The position numbers and the translations under genes were made by a program. 64,000 nucleotides of DNA from JBPCPM01 sp050999155 (lineage in GTDB: Bacteria; Actinomycetota; Thermoleophilia; Solirubrobacterales; 70-9). The DNA lies in the NCBI GenBank assembly GCA_050999155.1, contig JBPCPM010000135.1:1-64000 (forward strand), in the 5' to 3' direction. Position 1 is the stretch's first letter, and every line of letters begins with the position of its first letter. Below the pieces are notes generated by a model that saw nothing but the letters and a program-made list of their open reading frames with translations, was not told where the DNA came from and did not search any database. This document shows positions 29,185 through 37,024 of this stretch, in pieces.

Positions 29185-30420
29185 GTGGCCGCGGACGCGA
29201 ACCCCACACCTGCCAGGATCGTCGTCGCGGGCGGCGGGATCGCCGGCCTGGAGACGTTGCTTGCCCTGCGCGACCTTGCCGCCGACCGCGCAGCGGTGAC
29301 CCTTGTCGCGCCGGAGATGGACTTCACCTACAAGCCCCTGGCCGTCGATGAGCCGTTCACGTTCATGCCGCCCGAACGCCGCGAGCTGGCGCCCGTCGCG
29401 GCCGAGCTCGGGGCGGAGTTCGTCCAGCAGGCCGTCGAGCGTGTCGCGCCCGAGGACCACCGGCTCGGGCTGGCCGACGGGACCCAGCTGGACTACGACA
29501 TCGCCGTGCTGTGCCTCGGGGGACGGCCCCGGGCCGCCTACCGCAGCGCCCACACGTTCTGGGCGCCGGGGGAGGCGCTCGACATCGAGCAGGTGCTGCG
29601 CGACGCGGCGGCGAGCGACTCCGGTCGCCTCGTGCTCCTCGTGCCCCCGGGGGTCACGTGGTCGCTGCCGCTGTACGAGGTGGCGCTGATGAGCCGCGGC
29701 CGGGCCCAGCAGCTCGGCCTCCCTGATCTCGAGATCGTGGTCGTGACGCCCGAACCCGCCCCGCTGTCCATCTTTGGCCCCGTGGCGTCGCAGGCGATCG
29801 CCGAGCTGTTGCGCGTGCGCGGGATCGAGGTCCGCTGCGACCGCTGGGCCGAGGAAACCGACGACGGCTCGCTGCTGCTCATGCCCGGCCACGAACGGCT
29901 GGAAGCCGAGCAGGTCATCGCCCTGCCGGTGATCACTGGGCCCGCCCTCGAGGGGGTTCCGGCGACCGAGGGCTTCATCGCGATCGACGAGCACGCGCGC
30001 GTCCGCGACTGCGAGGATCTCTACGCGGCCGGCGATGGAACGGCGTTTCCCATCAAGCAGGGCGGGATCGCCACCCAGCAGGCCGACGCCGCGGCCGAGC
30101 ACATCGCCGCCCGCCTGGGGGCCGGCATCGAGCCGGCGGCCTTCCACCCGGTCCTGCGCGGCAAGCTGTTCGTCGGAGACGAGTCGGTGAACCTCAAGGC
30201 CGACCTCGCCGGGGGCGGAGGCGAGGGGGTCGCCTCGCCCGACTACCTGTGGTGGCCGCCCCACAAGGTGAGCGGCCGCTACCTGGCTCCGTGGCTGGCC
30301 GGCGAGCTGCGCGGCCACACGCCCGAGCCGTCCGAGCACGCACTGGACATCGAGGTTGCCCTTCCGCGCGAGTGGCACGGGACGCCGTTGTTTCCTGGCT
30401 CCGGGGATATCGGCCCGTAG
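29185..30420 (+). CDS. FAD-dependent oxidoreductase, sulfide:quinone reductase-like
   Basis: A 411-residue pyridine nucleotide-disulfide oxidoreductase-fold flavoprotein. The FAD-binding motif RIVVAGGGIAGLETLLAL is at the N-terminus. YDIAVLCLGGRPR and the second FAD contact DLYAAGDGTAFPIKQGGIATQQAD follow. The overall shape resembles SQR and type II NADH dehydrogenase proteins, which reduce quinone at the membrane. The two Cys pairs expected in a true sulfide:quinone reductase are not evident: only DCEDL, VLCLG and EVRCD contain Cys. The substrate is therefore open. The GTG start is supported by the leaderless promoter. Confidence 0.8.
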   Translation: MAADANPTPARIVVAGGGIAGLETLLALRDLAADRAAVTLVAPEMDFTYKPLAVDEPFTFMPPERRELAPVAAELGAEFVQQAVERVAPEDHRLGLADGTQLDYDIAVLCLGGRPRAAYRSAHTFWAPGEALDIEQVLRDAAASDSGRLVLLVPPGVTWSLPLYEVALMSRGRAQQLGLPDLEIVVVTPEPAPLSIFGPVASQAIAELLRVRGIEVRCDRWAEETDDGSLLLMPGHERLEAEQVIALPVITGPALEGVPATEGFIAIDEHARVRDCEDLYAAGDGTAFPIKQGGIATQQADAAAEHIAARLGAGIEPAAFHPVLRGKLFVGDESVNLKADLAGGGGEGVASPDYLWWPPHKVSGRYLAPWLAGELRGHTPEPSEHALDIEVALPREWHGTPLFPGSGDIGP

Positions 30421-30533
30421 GGGCTGGAGCTTCGGCCATTGGGCACACCGGTCCTGGCCAGCGCTGTCGGCGGCATCCAGGACCAGATCGGATCCGGGCA
30501 GTCCTGGGTCCCCATCGACGATCCCCGGGGACA

Positions 30534-30555
30534 CGGCGGCCTTTGAAGGCCGCCG
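30534..30555. repeat. 10-bp-arm palindrome over the VIT1 start codon
   Basis: Arms CGGCGGCCTT (30534-30543) and AAGGCCGCCG (30546-30555) around TG. The probable TTG start (30543-30545) lies in its centre. It could be an operator, an RNA hairpin hiding the start, or the terminator of the upstream flavoprotein gene. Confidence 0.5.
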
Positions 30556-31292
30556 ATCGCGACACCCTCGCCGCCGAGCACACGCCCGACGCGGTGCGCC
30601 GGCGCCTGGTCGGTGGGGAGGCCAGCTACCTGCGGGACTTCATCTACGGAGCGGTTGACGGCATCGTCACGACGTTCGCCGTGGTTGCCGGCGCGGCCGG
30701 CGCCGGCCTGGCCGCCCGCATCGTCGTCATTCTCGGCGCGGCCAACCTCTTCGCCGACGGTTTCAGCATGGCGGTCAGCAACTACCTCGGCTCCCGGGCC
30801 GACCAGCAGCGCCGGGCCCGTACCCGCCGTGAGGAGGAGCGCCACATCGAGCTGGTGCCCGACGGGGAGCGGGAGGAGGTCCGCCAGATCTACGCGGCCA
30901 AGGGCCTGGAGGGCGAAACGCTGGAGACTGTCGTGGTGACGGTCACGGCCGACCGCGAGCGCTGGCTGCAGACCATGCTCAGCGAGGAACACGGCTTCGC
31001 CGCCGAGGTGAAGTCCCCGGTCCGGGCGTCCGTGACGACGTTCTTCGCCTTCGTTGCGCTGGGTTCGCTGCCCCTGATCGTCTACGTCCTGCAGGCCGCG
31101 ACCGGGGTCCAGGTACCGGTGCCGTTCGCTGTGAGCGCAGTGATGACCGTCGCGGCCTTCTTCGCGGTCGGGACGCTCAAGGCGCGCTTCGTCGACCAGC
31201 GCTGGTGGCGGGCCGGGGCCGAGACGCTGGCCCTCGGCGGCGGCGCGGCCGTCCTCGCCTACCTCGTGGGAATCCTGCTGGCGAACATCTGA
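30543..31292 (+). CDS. VIT1/CCC1-family iron or manganese transporter
   Basis: A 249-residue membrane protein of the vacuolar iron transporter family. EHTPDAVRRRL and SYLRDFIYGAVDGIVTTFAVV are typical N-terminal motifs. Five hydrophobic segments lie at about residues 38-60, 63-85, 165-185, 190-210 and 222-246. A charged cytoplasmic helix region (95-150; RREEERHIELVPDGEREEV) carries the Glu/His cluster that binds metal in eukaryotic homologues. It exports ferrous iron or manganese from the cytoplasm. The TTG at 30543 is the best available start because EHTP, part of the family N-terminus, lies upstream of the next in-frame start (GTG 30594). Confidence 0.85.
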   Translation: MKAADRDTLAAEHTPDAVRRRLVGGEASYLRDFIYGAVDGIVTTFAVVAGAAGAGLAARIVVILGAANLFADGFSMAVSNYLGSRADQQRRARTRREEERHIELVPDGEREEVRQIYAAKGLEGETLETVVVTVTADRERWLQTMLSEEHGFAAEVKSPVRASVTTFFAFVALGSLPLIVYVLQAATGVQVPVPFAVSAVMTVAAFFAVGTLKARFVDQRWWRAGAETLALGGGAAVLAYLVGILLANI

Positions 31293-31308
31293 CCCGGTCC
31301 GCGGCCGC

Positions 31309-31354
31309 TCGCTGGACGCGTGGCGGTTCCGGAGCGCCCTCGAGCGTCCAGCGA
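31309..31354. terminator. Inverted repeat between convergent VIT1 gene and xthA
   Basis: Arms TCGCTGGACGC (31309-31319) and GCGTCCAGCGA (31344-31354), in the 115-bp gap between converging genes. A third, imperfect copy (GCTTGGACGTTCGAGG, about 31371-31386) follows. A bidirectional terminator is likely; no T tract. Confidence 0.45.
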
Positions 31355-31407
31355 CCAGCGCAGCCCGGCGCTTGGACGTTCGAGGATGTGGGGGCGCTCC
31401 CGGGCGT

Positions 31408-32184
31408 TCAGGGTGCCGTGTCCAGCCGCGCCAGGAGCGGCGCGTGGTCCGACGGTTTGGGGCCCTTGCGGTAGGTGCGGTCGATGCCGCACTCGGTGAG
31501 ACCAGCGGCCAGCGGTGTCGACAGCAGGACGTAGTCGATCCGTAGACCCATCTTGCGGTGGAAGTGGCCCTGGCGGTAGTCCCACCACGTGTAGCCGACG
31601 CCGTCCGGATCGAGATGGCGGTAGGCGTCGTGTAGGCCCGTCTCCAGCACCGCCTCGAACCGGCCGCGCTCCTCCGGGGTCACGTGGGTGGAGCCGGCGA
31701 ACGCCTGCGGGTCGTAGACGTCGAGATCGCCGCGCGTGACGTTGAGGTCGCCGGTCACCGCGAGCGCACGGTCGCCCAGCTCCGCAACCCGCTCGGTGGC
31801 CGCCTCGAAGAACCGCAGCTTCGCCTCGAAGTGTGCGGTGCCCACGGCGCGTCCGTTGGGGACGTAGGCGCTGACCACACGCATCCCGGACACCGTCGCC
31901 TCGACCCAGCGGGCCTCCTCGGGAGCGGCCTCCCCGGGCAGGCCGAGCACCGGGTCCGCCAGCTGGTGGTCGAGCGGCGCGAGGATGGCTACCCCGGCCC
32001 CCCGGCCGCCGCTGTGGTGCACCGCGTGGTAGCCGGCCTCGGCCAGGGCGTCGTGCGGGAAATCGTCGGGGCCCACCTTGGTCTCCTGCAGGCACAGGAC
32101 CTCCGGCTCGTGCTCGGCACAGAACTCGAGGACCCGCGGGAGGCGCGCACGCAGCGAGTTCACGTTCCAGGTGACCAGGAGCAT
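31408..32184 (-). CDS. xthA: Exodeoxyribonuclease III
   Basis: A 258-residue Mg-dependent AP endonuclease/3' exonuclease of base excision repair. Conserved blocks are WNVNSLRARLPRV, LCLQETKVG (metal-binding Glu), GDLNVTRGDLDVYDP (Asp/Asn), WWDYR, and the closing SDHAPLLARL with the catalytic Asp-His. Length matches the family. The start is ATG at 32184. It ends facing the VIT1 gene. Confidence 0.95.
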   Translation of the reverse strand: MLLVTWNVNSLRARLPRVLEFCAEHEPEVLCLQETKVGPDDFPHDALAEAGYHAVHHSGGRGAGVAILAPLDHQLADPVLGLPGEAAPEEARWVEATVSGMRVVSAYVPNGRAVGTAHFEAKLRFFEAATERVAELGDRALAVTGDLNVTRGDLDVYDPQAFAGSTHVTPEERGRFEAVLETGLHDAYRHLDPDGVGYTWWDYRQGHFHRKMGLRIDYVLLSTPLAAGLTECGIDRTYRKGPKPSDHAPLLARLDTAP

Positions 32185-32205
32185 CGGTGTGACAGGCCGC
32201 GAGAT

Positions 32206-32976
32206 CTAGCCGGGGACGGGGACCGGCTCACCGGCCACCACCCCGTCGCGCAACCGCCGGCGCTGGGCCTCGAGCTCCTCGACCCATTCGCGCGGGACAC
32301 GCAGCCCGGCCGAGGGGCGCTGCTCGGAATGCCGGGAGGGCGTCGCCCGCTGGACGGCGCCGGCCAGCCGCGGACGGATCCCGAGCCAGGTCTCGACGAG
32401 CCGCTCGGCCTCGTAGACCGCCAGCCAGGGGCGCAGGCGCCGGACGCTGCCCACGGCCTCGTCGAACGAGCGCCGCACCTCGGGTTCGACCGACAACGTC
32501 CTCGGGGCGGTGTCGGTGGGGCGGGCCGGTCCGCGCTCGAGGCCGCGGACGACGAGCTCGGCTCGCGCCTCGGCGGCGAACCAGAGCCCGACCCTGCTGG
32601 CCGCGGTCCGCTCGCAGGACTGGTGCCCGCCCCGGACGAGGCCGGCGCACGCCTTGTCGAACACCATTTCGAGATGCCAGAGCCGCGGGTACGCTCGCGC
32701 CATGGCCGGCCACGCATGGCGGATGCTCGGTCCGCGGCGCCGGCGGCGTGGGGGGGCGGCGACGCCGACCGTCTCCGGGTCGAGCTCGGTCAGCAGGGCC
32801 CCGACCGCGCAGCGGCCCGTGCGGCCTTCCAGCCGGCCGGGCGCGAGCCGGTCGGAGTGGCGCCGCAGCGCCACCACCAGCGCGTCGAGCAGCTCGTCGG
32901 AGAAGGCCCGCATCGTCCGATGCAACACCGGCCCCCGCTCCTGCGCCACCTCGACTGCGATCAGCTCGTCGGGCAC
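32206..32976 (-). CDS. Conserved hypothetical protein, Arg-rich, helical
   Basis: A 256-residue soluble protein that I cannot assign. It is rich in Arg, Ala, Leu and Glu and likely all-helical. A basic patch, PPRRRRRG, lies at about residue 75, and an aromatic stretch, HAWPAMARAYPRLWHLEMVF, at about 87-106. The three Cys, at RCAVG, KACAGL and SCERT, could bind a metal, but no standard spacing is seen. There is no signal or membrane segment. The GTG at 32976 is supported by a TAGGCT hexamer 6 nt upstream. xthA follows on the same strand after 21 bp, so the two may share a transcript. Confidence 0.6.
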   Translation of the reverse strand: MPDELIAVEVAQERGPVLHRTMRAFSDELLDALVVALRRHSDRLAPGRLEGRTGRCAVGALLTELDPETVGVAAPPRRRRRGPSIRHAWPAMARAYPRLWHLEMVFDKACAGLVRGGHQSCERTAASRVGLWFAAEARAELVVRGLERGPARPTDTAPRTLSVEPEVRRSFDEAVGSVRRLRPWLAVYEAERLVETWLGIRPRLAGAVQRATPSRHSEQRPSAGLRVPREWVEELEAQRRRLRDGVVAGEPVPVPG

Positions 32977-32982
32977 GCCACG

Positions 32983-32988
32983 AGCCTA
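32983..32988 (-). promoter_or_regulatory. -10 hexamer of leaderless promoter for hypothetical gene
   Basis: TAGGCT on the minus strand, 6 nt before the GTG at 32976. Confidence 0.45.
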
Positions 32989-33010
32989 CCCCCGGGCGCA
33001 AGGGCGTCGC

Positions 33011-33715
33011 TCAGACGGGTTGCCCGATCGGCCGCACCAGGATCTCGTTGACGTCGACGTGGGAGGGCTGGTCGAGCGCGAACGCGATCGCGTTGGCGAT
33101 GTCGCCGGCTTCGAGCGCGCCCTCGGGCCGGTTGTCGAAGAACGGCGTGTCGACCATCCCCGGCTCGATCAGCGTGACCTTGATCGTCTGGTTGTCGTGC
33201 ATCGAGCGCAGCTCCTGGCGCAGGCCCTCGCCCATGGCCGTGACGGCGAACTTCGTCGCCGAGTACAGCGATCCCGGCAGGGCGCGGCGGCCGGCGACCG
33301 AGCCCAGCAGCAGCATGTGGCCACGGTCCTGCTCGAGCATCACCGGCAGCGCGGCGCGGATCGTCAGGGCGACGCCGAGGACGTTTGTCTCGACCATCGA
33401 GCGCCAGTGCTCGACGGACTCTTCGAGGAAGCCGCGGGAGGCGCCGAACCCGGCATTGGCGAGCACCGCGTCGATCGCCCCGAAGTGCTCGCGCGTCTCC
33501 GAGACGGCCCGCTGGACGTCGTCCCAGTCGGTCACGTCGCAGCGCACGGCTAACGCCGTGTCCTCGCCGCCCAGCTCCGAGGCCAGCTCGGAGAGCCTGT
33601 CCTCGCTGCGTGCCGCGAGCGCGACGCGGCGGCCGGCTTGGACAGCGCGCCGAGCGGTCGCGGCGCCGATGCCCGAGGAGGCTCCGGTGATCAGCAGGAC
33701 GGGTCCGTCGGCCAT
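33011..33715 (-). CDS. Short-chain dehydrogenase/reductase
   Basis: A 234-residue classical SDR. The cofactor motif LLITGASSGIGAATA is at residues 5-19, NAGFG is at about 83, and the catalytic Ser plus YSATK (YxxxK) are at about 137-151. An acidic residue after strand 2 is absent (AARSEDRL), which favours NADP. The ATG at 33715 is chosen because the Rossmann strand begins at once; a longer reading adds unrelated residues. It is divergent from ccmE across 104 bp. Substrate unknown. Confidence 0.85.
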   Translation of the reverse strand: MADGPVLLITGASSGIGAATARRAVQAGRRVALAARSEDRLSELASELGGEDTALAVRCDVTDWDDVQRAVSETREHFGAIDAVLANAGFGASRGFLEESVEHWRSMVETNVLGVALTIRAALPVMLEQDRGHMLLLGSVAGRRALPGSLYSATKFAVTAMGEGLRQELRSMHDNQTIKVTLIEPGMVDTPFFDNRPEGALEAGDIANAIAFALDQPSHVDVNEILVRPIGQPV

Positions 33716-33819
33716 CTGGGGTTCCAGTCTCGTAGCGGTAGGTGCAACACGAGCGCGCCAGGGTTCGGGAAAGCCCGGTCCGAGGCCCGGGCGCGCAGAC
33801 TGGAATACTTGGTTCCCGC

Positions 33820-34224
33820 ATGGACCCCGCACGCAAACGCACCTACCGCCTCGTCGCCGCCCTGTCGGTGGCCGTGCTGCTGGCCACGGCGCTCGTCTAC
33901 ACGTCGTTCAGCGCCTCGACCGAGGCCCGCCAGCCCTCCGAGCTGCTGACGGCCAACCCCGACCAGACCTACGACCTGACCGGCAAGGTGGTCGACGGGT
34001 CCGTGGACCGCGACCCCACGACGCTGCGCTTCGAGGTGGCCGACCGCGACGGCGGCAAGTCGGTGCCTGTGACCTACACCGGCACCGTGCCCGATCCGTT
34101 CCGCGAAGGCCGCGAGGTCGTGGTCACCGGCGCGATGCGCGACGGGACGTTCGTCGCCGAGGAGGATTCGCTGGTCACCAAGTGCCCGTCGAAGTTCTCC
34201 GACCAGGCGTCAGCCGGCAACTGA
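33820..34224 (+). CDS. ccmE: Cytochrome c maturation protein CcmE, Cys variant
   Basis: A 134-residue membrane-anchored haem chaperone. One N-terminal helix (residues 9-29) precedes an OB-fold domain (about 45-125; TYDLTGKVVDGSV, VPVTYTGTVPDPFREGREVVVTG). CcmE normally binds haem covalently through His in a HxxxY motif near the C-terminus. Here the position reads TKCPSKF, so a Cys replaces the His and Phe the Tyr. Cys-type CcmE (CxxxY) is known from archaea and sulfate reducers. ccmF follows after 42 bp. Confidence 0.9.
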   Translation: MDPARKRTYRLVAALSVAVLLATALVYTSFSASTEARQPSELLTANPDQTYDLTGKVVDGSVDRDPTTLRFEVADRDGGKSVPVTYTGTVPDPFREGREVVVTGAMRDGTFVAEEDSLVTKCPSKFSDQASAGN

Positions 34225-34266
34225 CCCTCCCGTCATGGCTCGACCCTCGAACTCCTGGCGGCGGCC

Positions 34267-36453
34267 GTGAACGCGCTTGGCGCCGCCTGCCTGCTGGCCG
34301 CAATCGGGGCGGCCGTGTTCACCACCGGCGCGGCCGTGCACGCCGCGCGCAGCCACGACCGCCGCTGGGCCCAGGCGAGCCGACGCGCGCTGTACGCCCT
34401 CGCCGGGCTGCTGACCGTGGCGGTCGTCGCTGTCGAGCTGGCCTTTTACCGCGACGACTTCAGCCTCGCGGTGGTGGCCAACCACTCGTCGCTGACCACG
34501 CCCGTCTTCTACAAGCTCACAGCCATGTGGTCGAGCCAGGAGGGCTCGCTGCTGCTGTGTGCCTGGCTGCTGTCGGTCGTCGCCTCGATCGCCGTCGTCG
34601 TCAACCACCGCCGCCACCGCGAGCTTGTGCCGTGGGCCACCGCGGTGTTCGGCGTGCTCTCGGGCTTCTTCGTGATCTTGATGGTCACCCGGGCGATGCC
34701 GTTCACGACGCTGCCGCAGGTGCCGCCCGACGGGGCCGGGCTCAACCCGCTGCTGCGCCACCCGAGCATGATGATCCACCCCCCGATGCTGTACTCGGGC
34801 TACGTGTGGTTCTCGGTGCCGTTCGCGTTCGCCGTCGCCGCGCTGATCACCCGCCGCCTGGACGCGAGCTGGATCGCGCCCACCCGCCGGTTCACGCTCG
34901 TCGCGTGGACCTTCCTCACCCTGGGCATCCTGCTCGGCGCCCGCTGGTCGTACACCGAGCTCGGCTGGGGCGGCTACTGGGCCTGGGACCCCGTCGAGAA
35001 CGCCTCGCTGATGCCGTGGCTGATCGGCACCGCGTTCCTGCACTCGGTGATGGTCCAGGAAAAGCGCGGGATGTTGAAGGTCTGGAACGTGTCGCTGATC
35101 GCCGCGACGTTCACTCTGTCGTTGCTGGGCACTTTCCTCGTGCGCTCGGGCGTGCTGCAGTCCATCCACGCCTTCGGCGAGTCGACGGTCGGCACGCCGC
35201 TGCTGGTCCTGATCGCCACCGTGATCCTCGGCTCGGCGGTGCTGATCGTCACCCGCCTTCCCGACCTGCGCACCGAGCGGCGGATCGACTCGCTGCTCAG
35301 CCGCGAGTCGATCTTTTTGGCCAACAACCTGCTGCTGGTGGGGCTGACCCTCGTGGTGTTCTGGGGCACGTTCTTCCCCCTGATCGCCGAGGCGTTCACC
35401 GGCAAGACCTCGTCGCTGGCCGCCCCGTGGTTCGATCGCTACACGGTGCCGCTGGCCCTGCTGCTTGTGCTGTTCACCGGCATCGGGCCGATCGTGGCCT
35501 GGCGCAAGGTCACGGTCGCCTCGGTGCGCTCGAACTTCTTGCTGCCCGCGGCCGTCGCCGGGGCCGTGGCCACCGTGGCGATGGTGGTCGGCGGCGCCGG
35601 CCGCGAGCCGGTGGCCCTGCTGCTGTTCGCACTGGCCGGCTTCACGGCAGCGGCACTGGCCCAGGAGCTCGTCCGCGGGACGCAGGCCCGGCGGGCCCTG
35701 TCGAACGAGGGTGCCGTGCGGGCCTTCGGATCGATGGTCGGCCGCAACCGGCGCCGGTACGGCGGCTACGTCGTGCACCTCGGCATCGCCGTGCTGTTCG
35801 TCGGGGTCGCCGCCTCGTCGAGCTTCCAGACCAACCGCGACGTGCAGCTGCGCCCGGGGCAGTCGGCCGAGATCGGCGCCTACGACGTGCGCTACGAGCG
35901 GCCCACCGTCGACCTCACCGCCGAGCGCATCGCCCTCGGCGCCCGGATGCAGGTCAGCCGCGACGGGGTGCCGGTCGGCACCCTCGACACGGCCCGCAAC
36001 TACTACCCGGCGTCCAACCCGTTCGAGACCGGCTTCTTCGGCCGCTTCTTCGAGGGCGAGGCGACCACCGAGGTCGGCCTGCAGGCGGGGCTCGGGCGGG
36101 ACCTGTGGATCGCCTCCCAGCCCGACATCACCGGCATCATCGACGAGGCCCGGGCAGCCGACAAGCGGCTGACCTCGCTTCCGCGCGCCCAGATCGCCTC
36201 GTTCATGTCCCGCCCCGAGCTTGCCGAGCGGATCCGCGGCGACCTGGCCGCCAGGTACACCGCGGCCGATGCCCCGCCGGTCACGTTCCGGGCCATCGTC
36301 AACCCGATGGTCAGCTGGCTGTGGATCGGCGCGCTGATCGGCCTGGCCGGCGCGATCCTCGCCGTCTGGCCTACCGGGTCGTCGCGCACCCGCCGCGCCT
36401 CGAGCCTCGAGGCGGCCCGCCGCCTGCGCCGAGACCTCGACTTCGCCCAGTGA
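34267..36453 (+). CDS. ccmF: Cytochrome c haem lyase subunit CcmF
   Basis: A 728-residue polytopic membrane protein of the haem-handling family. The periplasmic WWD domain is seen as WGGYWAWDPVENASLMPWL at about residues 237-255. PSMMIHPPMLYSGY with a haem-ligand His lies at about 168, and NHSSLTTPVFYKL is near 78. About a dozen to fifteen hydrophobic helices are followed by a soluble C-terminal domain (about 520-680) and a last helix at about 685-705. It joins haem from CcmE to the CxxCH motif of apocytochrome c. It is longer than E. coli CcmF (about 650). The GTG at 34267 is in the ccmE-F-I run. Confidence 0.95.
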   Translation: MNALGAACLLAAIGAAVFTTGAAVHAARSHDRRWAQASRRALYALAGLLTVAVVAVELAFYRDDFSLAVVANHSSLTTPVFYKLTAMWSSQEGSLLLCAWLLSVVASIAVVVNHRRHRELVPWATAVFGVLSGFFVILMVTRAMPFTTLPQVPPDGAGLNPLLRHPSMMIHPPMLYSGYVWFSVPFAFAVAALITRRLDASWIAPTRRFTLVAWTFLTLGILLGARWSYTELGWGGYWAWDPVENASLMPWLIGTAFLHSVMVQEKRGMLKVWNVSLIAATFTLSLLGTFLVRSGVLQSIHAFGESTVGTPLLVLIATVILGSAVLIVTRLPDLRTERRIDSLLSRESIFLANNLLLVGLTLVVFWGTFFPLIAEAFTGKTSSLAAPWFDRYTVPLALLLVLFTGIGPIVAWRKVTVASVRSNFLLPAAVAGAVATVAMVVGGAGREPVALLLFALAGFTAAALAQELVRGTQARRALSNEGAVRAFGSMVGRNRRRYGGYVVHLGIAVLFVGVAASSSFQTNRDVQLRPGQSAEIGAYDVRYERPTVDLTAERIALGARMQVSRDGVPVGTLDTARNYYPASNPFETGFFGRFFEGEATTEVGLQAGLGRDLWIASQPDITGIIDEARAADKRLTSLPRAQIASFMSRPELAERIRGDLAARYTAADAPPVTFRAIVNPMVSWLWIGALIGLAGAILAVWPTGSSRTRRASSLEAARRLRRDLDFAQ

Positions 36454-36491
36454 GCGGGCCGTCGGGCCCGCGGCGAGACGGTCGTTGAGCG

Positions 36492-36779
36492 ATGGAGGTG
36501 GTGGCCGCCATCGTCGTGCTTGTCGCCGCCGCGGCGTTCGTCGCCTGGCCGCTGATGCGTCCCGCGACCGCGGAGACGATCCAGACCGTCTCGGATCCTC
36601 GGATCGCGGCCCTGGAGGCCCGCAAGGAGTCGAAGTACCGCGAGATCCGCGACGCGGAGCTCGACATGGCTCAGGGCAAGGTCTCCGAGGCCGACCACCG
36701 GCGGGTCGACCGCGAGCTGCGGGCCGAGGCGGTGGCCATCCTCAAGGAGCTGGAGGAGCTCGAGGCGCTTGGCCGGTAG
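36492..36779 (+). CDS. CcmI-like short membrane protein
   Basis: A 95-residue protein with one N-terminal helix (residues 4-22, ending WPLMRP) and a charged coiled-coil region (about 35-93; ALEARKESKYREIRDAELD, VDRELRAEAVAILKELEELE). The layout matches the N-terminal membrane plus zipper part of CcmI, which bridges CcmF/H and apocytochrome c, but the TPR domain is missing. It lies 38 bp after ccmF, consistent with this role. Its stop overlaps the -10 hexamer of secG. Confidence 0.7.
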   Translation: MEVVAAIVVLVAAAAFVAWPLMRPATAETIQTVSDPRIAALEARKESKYREIRDAELDMAQGKVSEADHRRVDRELRAEAVAILKELEELEALGR

Positions 36780-36782
36780 AAT
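36777..36782 (+). promoter_or_regulatory. -10 hexamer of leaderless secG promoter
   Basis: TAGAAT, of which TAG is the stop of the CcmI-like gene, lies 7 nt before the ATG at 36790. Confidence 0.45.
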
Positions 36783-36789
36783 CTCCGCC

Positions 36790-37020
36790 ATGGCGGTGGC
36801 CTTCGGCATCTTCCACATGATCATCAGCGTCGGGCTGATCTTCCTGATCCTCCTGCATTCCGGGAAGGACGCCGGCCTCTCCGGCGCCTTCGGCATCGGT
36901 GGCGGGGGCTCGTCGTTCGGCGGCGGCTCCACGGTGGAGCGCAACCTGAATCGGTGGACGGTCTTCTTCGCCGTCCTGTTCGTCCTCAACACCTTCATCC
37001 TCCTCAACATCGGGGTCTGA
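36790..37020 (+). CDS. secG: Preprotein translocase subunit SecG
   Basis: A 76-residue two-helix membrane protein. Helix 1 is residues 5-23 (HMIISVGLIFLILLHSG), then the conserved cytoplasmic loop KDAGLSGAFGIGGGGSSFGG, and helix 2 is about 54-73 (WTVFFAVLFVLNTFILLNI). SecG assists SecYE in protein export. The ATG at 36790 fits the family N-terminus better than the in-frame TTG upstream. In many actinobacteria secG follows tpiA; here it is 27 kb away. The SBP lipoprotein starts 4 bp after its stop. Confidence 0.92.
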   Translation: MAVAFGIFHMIISVGLIFLILLHSGKDAGLSGAFGIGGGGSSFGGGSTVERNLNRWTVFFAVLFVLNTFILLNIGV

Positions 37021-37024
37021 CTCC

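Noticed and set aside
32748..36488. Open frame of 1246 codons on the plus strand across SDR, ccmE and ccmF
   Set aside because: Runs in the wrong frame over well-supported genes; the product is low-complexity Arg/Gly/Ala-rich, as expected of long shadow frames in high-GC DNA.
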